Assembly (NCBI GenBank): GCA_008501825.1
Contig: QQUA01000023.1
Coordinates: forward strand, 62,001-126,000
DNA: 64,000 bases
Direction of reading: 5' to 3'
DNA from: Planctomycetota bacterium
GTDB taxonomy: Bacteria; Planctomycetota; UBA1135
This document shows positions 41,048-48,281 of this stretch, in pieces. The position numbers and the translations under genes are program-made. The notes below the pieces were generated by a model. It was not told where the DNA came from, made no database searches, and saw nothing but the letters and a program-made list of their open reading frames with translations. Every line of letters begins with the position of its first letter. Within the stretch, counting starts at the first letter, position 1.

Positions 41048-42198
41048 CACAGATCCTCCCCGTGGGACGCGGAGTACACCGTTCGGCCGCCTTGCATGAC
41101 GGCCACTAGCTTGGCGGAAGCGTCCAAGGGGTGGGCGCTCCACAACACCAGATCGGCGCGCATGCCCGGCGCCAATCTGCCAATTTCCTGTTCCAGGCCG
41201 GCGACCTTGGCGGCTTGGGTGGTGATCGCCGCCAAAGCGGCTTTCGAATCGCCGGTGAGTCGGCTGAAGGCCATCGCCGATTGGCGTAAGGCTTCCCGAT
41301 CGCCCCCGGAGTAAGCATCCCGGGTTCCAAAAGCAATTTGGCACTCACCCCGATGCAGCAGACGCAAGGTTTCCAAGGTGCGCAAATTCCAGCTCCCTTC
41401 GGTCAACGCCGGCAGCACCACGCTTTCGCCTCGCAAGGCTCCTCCATAAGAAGCCACGTCGCCCCGAGCCGCCCAGACTACGTCCCACTTGCGGCTTTGG
41501 GCATGCTGTTGAAGAGCGGCCAAACCTTGTTCGTTTTCAACGAAACAAAGGACCGGACCCTGGCTACCGGCTGGATTCTCGCTCAAGATGCGATCCAGCA
41601 AGGGCAAAGCCCCGGCCAAGGTGGTGGGCCCCAATTGTTCGTCGCCAACCCCGGTCCATTCGTCCGCCAACAGAGAAAACACTTGCCGGCCCCGAGGCTG
41701 GAGCAGGCGTTCCGCCGGAGTGCCTTCCCCAACTTGAGCCAAGGCGGTCCAACCGGCCATGACGTTGGAGGGTTCCGGGCTCAAATGGAAATTCAAAACA
41801 CCATGAGGCAGCCAAGCTTCCGAAACTTCGGAGCGCCAATCCACCATGTCGGCGGCCAATAAATCTGGCGTGCTCTGGCGGCTTCCTTCGCGAACCTGGG
41901 AAACCAAGGCTTCCGCGCTCAAAGCATCGACGAAGGCCGGGGCCAAAACTCCAGCCAGTCGATACTCCACCGCTCCTTTCAATTGCGGCACCGAAGGACC
42001 CACCGCCAAAATCCGCCCTTTGCGAATCAGCACCGCGGCGTTTTCCAACACCTCCAAGTTCGGACCGATGACCTGATCGGCCCGGAGCACGATCGCCGGA
42101 TCGGCTTGGCTGTCCGGCACCGGCAGGGCCATGGGGGCTCCGGCCAGCGGAACCAGAGAAAGCAAACACAGAGGAAGGCAACTGAACATGGCCGGCAC
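41047..42198 (-). CDS. Exported amidohydrolase-like protein, shortest member, metal site lost
   Basis: 383 residues. GTG 42198 or ATG 42189 begins a signal peptide (MFSCLPLCLLSLVPLAGA). The sandwich strands are AIVLRADQVIGP and GMRADLVLWSAHPLDA. The metal motif reads DALSAEA, without His. It is shorter than usual for the superfamily, with less barrel between the motif and the C-terminal strands. It lies 3 bp after the first gene of the operon and its stop overlaps the next start. Probably non-catalytic. Confidence 0.82.
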   Translation of the reverse strand: MPAMFSCLPLCLLSLVPLAGAPMALPVPDSQADPAIVLRADQVIGPNLEVLENAAVLIRKGRILAVGPSVPQLKGAVEYRLAGVLAPAFVDALSAEALVSQVREGSRQSTPDLLAADMVDWRSEVSEAWLPHGVLNFHLSPEPSNVMAGWTALAQVGEGTPAERLLQPRGRQVFSLLADEWTGVGDEQLGPTTLAGALPLLDRILSENPAGSQGPVLCFVENEQGLAALQQHAQSRKWDVVWAARGDVASYGGALRGESVVLPALTEGSWNLRTLETLRLLHRGECQIAFGTRDAYSGGDREALRQSAMAFSRLTGDSKAALAAITTQAAKVAGLEQEIGRLAPGMRADLVLWSAHPLDASAKLVAVMQGGRTVYSASHGEDL

Positions 42199-42201
42199 GA
42201 T

Positions 42202-43638
42202 CTATTGGAGGGTATTTCCAGCTTGCAGGGGACGCATGGGAGCGGAGGCATCGAAGGGACTTCGACCCTCGAACAGCAATAGATGGGCGTCAGTGCCCTG
42301 TCCGAGACGACCGTGGTTCGGCAATCCCAAGATTTCCGCCGGAACGGTGGTCAAGGAAGCCCAAACTTCTTGCAACGGAATTCCGGCAGCCACCAAAGAG
42401 GCGGCCCGGTCCAACAAAAAGGCCTGAGCTCGAAAACCGCCGCCGCTTCCCAAAGCCACCGTGACTTTCGCTTCCTGCAACCGGCGAAAGCGATCGGCCA
42501 AGGGACGACCGGCGCCGGCGTCCACTCCAGGAGACCAAGCTCCCAAAACCACGGCGATTTCAGCCTCGGCCAATTCCTTGGCCAATAGATCGGCGTCTCG
42601 ACCTCCCAGCAAGGTGATTGCAAGGGCGGGGTGGTTTTGTTTCAGATTCAACAAGCCTTGAATGTCGCTCAGACCATTGGCCTCCACCCGCACCGGCAAT
42701 AAACCGTCCAGCGCCTTCAGGTGCAAATCCTTGACCGGATCCTCCTTGGGGGCTTTGGGGCGTTTCGGTCGAGCCGGCGGCTTCTTTTTCTTGTCGCCGT
42801 CTTTTTTGCCGTCCCCGCCTTTGCCGCCGGGGCCGTCCTTGCCGTTGCCGGCTTTGGAGCGTTTCGAGGAATCGCCTCCCCCATTGCCGTCGGCCTTTTC
42901 TTCTTTCTCCTTCTTGTCAATGTATTCCTGCAACTTCTTGTCATATTCCTCCAAGTCCTTTTCATATTTCTCCAGCTTTTCCTTGTATTCCTCTTGGGCA
43001 TCGCGATGAGCCTGCGCCGCGTCGAACAAATCGGATAATCCGGTCAAAGAGCTGAGTGCCGCCGGCCCACGCTGGCGCGCACTGCCCAAGACGAACTCCA
43101 AAGCCTCGTCGCCGGCCGCGACCGGCATGCCGGAAGGGGCAAAGCTGACCGCCGTTCCGACTCCCCGTTGCAGGGAACTGCCTCCACTGGAAAAGAATTG
43201 GGCCGCCACGCCGGCTTGTTGAGATTCGATCAGGAGGCGAGCCCATTCCGAATCGGCGCCGGCGAAGTCGGGAGGCAATTGATCGGCCATGTTCAATTGA
43301 CCGGGGAATTGACGACTGCTGCGCAGCTCATTGGGACGAACGCCGTTCCAAGCATCCACCAATCCCGGGGCCAAACTACCCTCAATTTGGTACAAACGGC
43401 CGGTCCTGCGGGGCTGGCGTCTTCCGACCCACGCCACTTGACCGTTTTCAATCACCACGAAGGCCGGTTGGATGTGGAGATCGGGCCGAATCCAAGCCCC
43501 CTCGGCGGCCAAGGTAAAGCGCCCCTTTGCCGGCAACCCGTCGTCAGGCAACTTCGCTGTCTGAGCAGCGAGGGCCGAGGCGAGGGTGGTGGGAAGGAGG
43601 AGGGGGAGAAGAAGGTGAATGAAGAGTCGCAACCGCAA
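42202..43638 (-). CDS. First gene of amidohydrolase operon: exported, degenerate, charged insert
   Basis: 478 residues starting at a TTG (43638): an in-frame TGA lies six bases upstream and no ATG precedes the signal peptide (LRLFIHLLLPLLLPTTLASALA). The metal motif reads DAWNGVR, and RVEANGLSDI stands where related enzymes have RxHA, so at least three metal His are gone. Residues about 211-300 form a long K/E-rich coiled-coil-like stretch followed by Gly/Lys/Pro-rich linker, as in the proteins at 31404 and 35308. The promoter of the nine-gene unit should lie in 43639-43784, shared with divergent lpxA. Confidence 0.82.
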   Translation of the reverse strand: MRLRLFIHLLLPLLLPTTLASALAAQTAKLPDDGLPAKGRFTLAAEGAWIRPDLHIQPAFVVIENGQVAWVGRRQPRRTGRLYQIEGSLAPGLVDAWNGVRPNELRSSRQFPGQLNMADQLPPDFAGADSEWARLLIESQQAGVAAQFFSSGGSSLQRGVGTAVSFAPSGMPVAAGDEALEFVLGSARQRGPAALSSLTGLSDLFDAAQAHRDAQEEYKEKLEKYEKDLEEYDKKLQEYIDKKEKEEKADGNGGGDSSKRSKAGNGKDGPGGKGGDGKKDGDKKKKPPARPKRPKAPKEDPVKDLHLKALDGLLPVRVEANGLSDIQGLLNLKQNHPALAITLLGGRDADLLAKELAEAEIAVVLGAWSPGVDAGAGRPLADRFRRLQEAKVTVALGSGGGFRAQAFLLDRAASLVAAGIPLQEVWASLTTVPAEILGLPNHGRLGQGTDAHLLLFEGRSPFDASAPMRPLQAGNTLQ

Positions 43639-43784
43639 GGCCGTTCACCACGTGGTCAGGTCTTCCGGAACCAAGCCGGGTGCCCCAGCGTACGATTTTT
43701 GGCCTGGTGAGTAGGACATTCTTTGGTTAATTGGATAAAGCTCGGTGTCGCCACCTCAGCCTGCCAGGGCTCTAAACTGATTTC

Positions 43785-44627
43785 ATGGCCGAAACCATTG
43801 GCGAAACTGCGGTCCACCCGACGGCTGTCGTCCACCCAGGCGCGGAGTTGGGTACAGGAGTGGAAGTCGGGCCTTTCTGCGTTCTTGAACCGGGCGTAGT
43901 GGTCGGCGACGGCTGCCGCTTGGCAGCCAACGTTCACCTCTTAGGTCGCACCTTTTTGGGACCCGGTTGCGTGGTCGGCTCCCACACCGTGCTGGGAGGC
44001 GAACCTCAAGACCAGGGCTATCAAGGAGAAGCTTCCGAAGTCCACATCGGAGCCCGCTGTCGCTTCTATGAACACGTCACCGTGCACCGGGCCACCGGCG
44101 AAGGGAAAAAAACGGTTTTAGGCGACGGCGTGATGATGATGACCGGCAGCCACGTCGGCCACAATTCGGTGGTTGAAGACCACGCCATTTTGGTGAATCA
44201 CTCCTCGGTCGGAGGCCACGGTTTCGTCGGCAGCCGGGCCTTTATGTCGGCGTGTTCCGCAGTGCATCAATTCGGCAAGGTCGGGCGCATGACTTTGGTC
44301 GGCGGCGCCTGCATGTTGACTCAGGATGCACCCCCTTTTTCCATCGTCGTGGGAGCTTATCCACCTGTATGGCGCGGGCCCAACGCCGTGGGTCTACGCC
44401 GAGCCGGCATGAGCGCCGAAGAACGCGACGCCGTGCGGAAAGCTTTGCACAAGCTGTTCCGCTCCAGCGAGAGTCCGGTGCGTGTGGCTCAGGAGCTACG
44501 CGACCACCCTTTGCCCGCCGTAACGGAGCTCGCCTGTTTCGTCCTCGAATCCAAACGCGGCGTTTGCGCCGCTTCCTCAGGGCGTAAGCCCGCATCCACC
44601 GCCAGCAAGCTCCAATCAGAGGAATGA
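43785..44627 (+). CDS. lpxA: Acyl-ACP--UDP-N-acetylglucosamine O-acyltransferase
   Basis: 280 residues. The N-terminal two thirds are a left-handed beta helix of hexapeptide repeats (HPTAVVHPGAELG and following). GGEPQDQGYQGE and MMTGSHVGHNS, with the catalytic His (His126 here), are LpxA hallmarks; the C-terminus is the helical domain. It catalyses the first step of lipid A synthesis, transferring a hydroxyacyl chain to UDP-GlcNAc at the membrane surface. No other lpx or fab gene lies nearby. Its last codons overlap acs by ATGA, an unusual partnership. The last 25 residues are longer than usual and low in structure. Confidence 0.93.
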   Translation: MAETIGETAVHPTAVVHPGAELGTGVEVGPFCVLEPGVVVGDGCRLAANVHLLGRTFLGPGCVVGSHTVLGGEPQDQGYQGEASEVHIGARCRFYEHVTVHRATGEGKKTVLGDGVMMMTGSHVGHNSVVEDHAILVNHSSVGGHGFVGSRAFMSACSAVHQFGKVGRMTLVGGACMLTQDAPPFSIVVGAYPPVWRGPNAVGLRRAGMSAEERDAVRKALHKLFRSSESPVRVAQELRDHPLPAVTELACFVLESKRGVCAASSGRKPASTASKLQSEE

Positions 44628-46585
44628 CTCAGACCGAATCGAAAACCATCGACACCCTGCTTGAAGAAACTCGCTCCTTCAAGCCGCCGGAAGACTTTGT
44701 CGCCCAAGCCAACGTCAAAGATCCGGACGTTTACCAACAAGCCGCTGCAGACCCGGAAGCTTGGTGGGCTTCCTGGGCCAAGAAACTTCAGTGGGACAAA
44801 CCGTGGGAAACCGTCCTGCAATGGGACGCCCCATACGCCAAATGGTTCGTCGGCGGAAAACTCAACGCCAGCGTTCAATGCTTGGATCGCCACGTCGCCG
44901 CCGGACACGGTGACCGCGTGGCCTATTACTGGGAAGGAGAAAGCGGCGACACTCGAGTTTTGAGTTACGCCGAAATGCTGGCGGAAGTCAGCCGGGTGGC
45001 CAACGGCCTGAAATCCCTCGGAGTGGAAAAAGGCGATCGGGTCACAGTGTACATGCCGATGGTGCCGGAACTGGCCATGACCGTCCTGGCCTGCGCCCGC
45101 ATCGGAGCAGTGTTCAGCGTCGTGTTCGCCGGTTTCAGCGCCGCTTCGCTGCGCGACCGGATTCAAGACCAGGAAGCCAAATTGCTGATTACCGCCGATT
45201 GCTGCTGGCGCAGAGGCAAGGTCCTGGATTTGAAAAAGGTTTCCGATGAAGCGGTAGCCGAATGCCCGTCGGTGGAGAAGGTTCTGGTCTGGCATCGCGG
45301 CGACGGCATTGAAAGCCAATCCCCGGCTCAAGAAAGGGACGTCACTTGGGAAGACGTGGTGTTGCCCCAATCGCCGGAATGCCCGCCGGTTTCGATGGAC
45401 GCCGAAGATCTGCTGTTCATTCTCTACACCAGCGGTACCACCGGCAAACCCAAGGGCATCATGCACACCACCGGCGGTTATATGACCGGGGTTTACTCCA
45501 CCTCCAATTTGGTTTTCGATTTGAAACCGAAAACCGACGTGTACTGGTGCACCGCCGACATCGGTTGGATCACCGGTCACTCCTACATCGTGTTCGGACC
45601 GATGGCCAACGGCGTGACTCAGGTCATGTACGAGGGAGCGCCGAACCATCCCGGTCCCGACCGCTTCTGGGAGTTGGTCGCCAAGTACAAGGTCAGCGTG
45701 TTCTACACCGCCCCCACCGCCATTCGGGCATTCATGAAATGGGGCGACGAGCATCCGGCCAAACACGATCTCAGCAGCTTGCGCCTGCTCGGAACCGTCG
45801 GCGAGCCGATCAATCCGGAAGCTTGGGTTTGGTACTTGCACCACATCGGCGGCAATCGTTGCCCGATCGTGGACACTTGGTGGCAAACCGAAACCGGCAA
45901 CATCATGATCACGCCGCTGCCGGGCATTACCGAAACCGTTCCCGGTTCCGCTACCAAAGCCTTCCCCGGCGTAGAAGCCACTCTGTTGAGCGAAGAAGGC
46001 AAAGAGGTGGGAGTCGGCGGCGGTTACCTGGTGATCACCAAGCCCTGGCCCGGCATGCTGCGGGGAATTTGGGGCGACCCGAAACGGTTTGAAGAAACCT
46101 ATTGGTCGCGTTTCCCCGGTTGCTACTTCCCCGGCGACGGTACCAAGCGTGACGACAAGGGCTTCTTCTGGGTTCTCGGCCGGGTCGATGACGTCATGAA
46201 CGTCAGCGGCCACCGCCTCAGCACCATGGAAATCGAATCAGCCTTGGTCGACCACGAAGCCGTGGCGGAAGCGGCGGTGATCGGCGTGCCTCACGAATTG
46301 AAGGGACAAGCCCCGGTCGGCTTCGTCATTTTGCGTAGCGGCTTCGAAGCCGACGACGCTTTGGCCGATACCCTGCGCAAACACGTCGGGACCTTGATCG
46401 GCGGTCTCGCCAGGCCGGAAAGGGTCTTGTTCACTCCTGAACTTCCGAAAACCCGGTCGGGCAAAATCATGCGCCGCCTGTTGCGGGACGTCGCCGAAGG
46501 CAAAGTCCTGGGCGACACCACCACCTTGGCGGATCCCGGTGTTTTGGAATCCCTGAAACAGGGTTACGAATCGAAGGAAAGCTGA
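44624..46585 (+). CDS. acs: Acetyl-CoA synthetase (AMP-forming)
   Basis: 653 residues, the standard length. ANL-superfamily motifs are all present: the ATP loop YTSGTTGKPKG, DTWWQTETG, the hinge region GRVDDVMNVSGHRLST and the catalytic Lys in KTRSGKIMRRLL, the usual site of regulatory acetylation. DIGWITGHSY and the VFSVVFAGFS segment match acetate-specific enzymes. It makes acetyl-CoA from acetate, ATP and CoA in the cytoplasm. It is coupled to lpxA by a 4-nt overlap. Confidence 0.96.
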   Translation: MTQTESKTIDTLLEETRSFKPPEDFVAQANVKDPDVYQQAAADPEAWWASWAKKLQWDKPWETVLQWDAPYAKWFVGGKLNASVQCLDRHVAAGHGDRVAYYWEGESGDTRVLSYAEMLAEVSRVANGLKSLGVEKGDRVTVYMPMVPELAMTVLACARIGAVFSVVFAGFSAASLRDRIQDQEAKLLITADCCWRRGKVLDLKKVSDEAVAECPSVEKVLVWHRGDGIESQSPAQERDVTWEDVVLPQSPECPPVSMDAEDLLFILYTSGTTGKPKGIMHTTGGYMTGVYSTSNLVFDLKPKTDVYWCTADIGWITGHSYIVFGPMANGVTQVMYEGAPNHPGPDRFWELVAKYKVSVFYTAPTAIRAFMKWGDEHPAKHDLSSLRLLGTVGEPINPEAWVWYLHHIGGNRCPIVDTWWQTETGNIMITPLPGITETVPGSATKAFPGVEATLLSEEGKEVGVGGGYLVITKPWPGMLRGIWGDPKRFEETYWSRFPGCYFPGDGTKRDDKGFFWVLGRVDDVMNVSGHRLSTMEIESALVDHEAVAEAAVIGVPHELKGQAPVGFVILRSGFEADDALADTLRKHVGTLIGGLARPERVLFTPELPKTRSGKIMRRLLRDVAEGKVLGDTTTLADPGVLESLKQGYESKES

Positions 46586-46615
46586 GCTTCTCGGTTCACC
46601 TTTCCACGTGAGGGT

Positions 46616-46642
46616 CGGGTTCGGCGCTGGCTGCCGAACCCG
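46616..46642 (+). terminator. Hairpin after acs
   Basis: A perfect 10-bp stem (CGGGTTCGGC, 46616-46625, with 46633-46642) has a 7-base loop. It lacks a T-run, so termination would be weak or factor-dependent. A smaller hairpin (46725-46731 with 46742-46748) lies nearer gdhA. Confidence 0.5.
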
Positions 46643-46789
46643 GCCGCAACCCCAACCGCCGGAGTCGCCCCCTTTCTTCCCTGTTCCCAAGTGCGGGAGT
46701 GGATTAGTCTTCTCTCCCGCGCCGACGCCCGTCTCCAGGAGCGGGCGTTGCCCCTAGGATCTCTGTAAAGCCACTTTAGCAATCGAAAG

Positions 46790-48148
46790 ATGTCGGATTA
46801 CGTCAAAGACGTCATCGCCATGGCGAAGGACCGGAACCCGGGTGAGTCCGAGTTCCATCAAGCCGTCGAGGAAGTCATCACTTCCCTCGCCCAGGTTCTG
46901 GAACAGCATCCCGAGTTCCGCAGTGCCGCGATTCTGGAACGGGTCGTGGAACCGGAACGCGTCATCCTGTTTCGAGTGCCTTGGGCCGACGATCGCGGCG
47001 AAGTCCACGTGCAAAAGGGTTACCGGGTGGAATTCAATAGTGCCATCGGACCCTACAAGGGCGGGCTGCGGTTTCACCCCAGCGTCAATCTCAGCATTTT
47101 GAAGTTCCTGGGCTTTGAACAGGTTTTCAAAAACAGCTTGACCACGCTGCCGATGGGCGGTGGCAAGGGCGGCAGCGACTTTGATCCGAAAGGCAAGAGC
47201 GACGCCGAAGTCATGCGCTTCTGCCAGAGCTTCATGACCGAGCTGTCCAAGCACATCGGGGCCAATACCGACATTCCCGCCGGGGACATCGGCGTCGGAG
47301 GCCGGGAAATCGGTTTCCTGTTCGGTCAGTACAAACGCCTTCGCAATGAATTCACCGGCGTGTTGACCGGCAAAGGTTTGGATTGGGGCGGAAGCCTGAT
47401 TCGGCCGGAAGCCACCGGTTATGGCTCGGTCTACTTTGCCGCCGAAATGCTGGCCACCCGCAACGATTCGCTGGAAGGAAAAACCTGCTTGGTTTCCGGT
47501 TCCGGCAACGTGGCCCAGTACACCGTTGAAAAAATCAATCAACTCGGCGGCAAGGCGGTCACTCTTTCCGACAGCCAGGGCTTCATCCACGACCCGTCCG
47601 GCATCGACGCCGAAAAATTGGCGTGGGTCATGGAGTTGAAGAACCAGCGCCGCGGCCGGATCCGCGAGTACGCGGATAAATTCGGCGTCCAGTACACCGA
47701 AGCCGATGCCACCTTGGGCTACAACCCGCTGTGGAGCATTCCGGCCGATTGCGCCTTCCCGTCGGCAACCCAAAACGAAATTAACGGCAAGGACGCCGCC
47801 AATCTGATCGAAGGCGGCGTGTTCTTGGTTTCGGAAGGAGCCAACATGCCGACCACTCCGGAAGGGGTGGACATTTATTTGGAAAAGGGTTTGCTCTACG
47901 GACCGGGCAAAGCCGCCAACGCCGGCGGCGTGGCGGTTTCGGGCTTGGAAATGAGTCAAAACAGCCAGCGGCTGTCCTGGACCCGGGAGGAAGTAGACAA
48001 CCGCTTGAAGCGGATCATGAAGGACATCCACGCCGCCGTGGCCGATGCTTCCAACCGCTACGGTTCCCCTGGAAACTACGTCAACGGCGCCAACATCGCC
48101 GGCTTCTTAAAGGTGGCCAATTCCATGCTCGATCAGGGCTTGGTGTAA
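46790..48148 (+). CDS. gdhA: Glutamate dehydrogenase, NADP-type (hexameric)
   Basis: 452 residues, the length of NADP-dependent hexameric enzymes. Signatures: YKGGLRFHPSVN, PMGGGKGG with the catalytic Lys, GANTDIPAGDIGVGGREIG, and the nucleotide-binding GSGNVAQYT, in which the third glycine is Ala. The C-terminus (NANYV-type RYGSPGNYVNGANIAGF) is typical. It aminates 2-oxoglutarate with ammonia to glutamate. It is flanked by hairpins and is probably monocistronic. Cofactor assignment is by family resemblance. Confidence 0.95.
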   Translation: MSDYVKDVIAMAKDRNPGESEFHQAVEEVITSLAQVLEQHPEFRSAAILERVVEPERVILFRVPWADDRGEVHVQKGYRVEFNSAIGPYKGGLRFHPSVNLSILKFLGFEQVFKNSLTTLPMGGGKGGSDFDPKGKSDAEVMRFCQSFMTELSKHIGANTDIPAGDIGVGGREIGFLFGQYKRLRNEFTGVLTGKGLDWGGSLIRPEATGYGSVYFAAEMLATRNDSLEGKTCLVSGSGNVAQYTVEKINQLGGKAVTLSDSQGFIHDPSGIDAEKLAWVMELKNQRRGRIREYADKFGVQYTEADATLGYNPLWSIPADCAFPSATQNEINGKDAANLIEGGVFLVSEGANMPTTPEGVDIYLEKGLLYGPGKAANAGGVAVSGLEMSQNSQRLSWTREEVDNRLKRIMKDIHAAVADASNRYGSPGNYVNGANIAGFLKVANSMLDQGLV

Positions 48149-48281
48149 ATCGGGAAACTTTGACCGGGAATCGCGGTGCCGGCGGTAGCCTGAAGACGGC
48201 GTCAAAGGCGGCACCCAATCGGGCGGGTGGGCTCCTACGAGCCTGCCCGCTTTCGCTTTTTGCTCCTTCCCCGACTTCAAC

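Noticed and set aside
44489..46213. 574-codon ORF opposite acs
   Set aside because: Shadow of a GC-rich coding region; the acs motifs on the plus strand are unambiguous.
46754..48031. 425-codon ORF opposite gdhA
   Set aside because: Antisense shadow of gdhA without recognisable domains.
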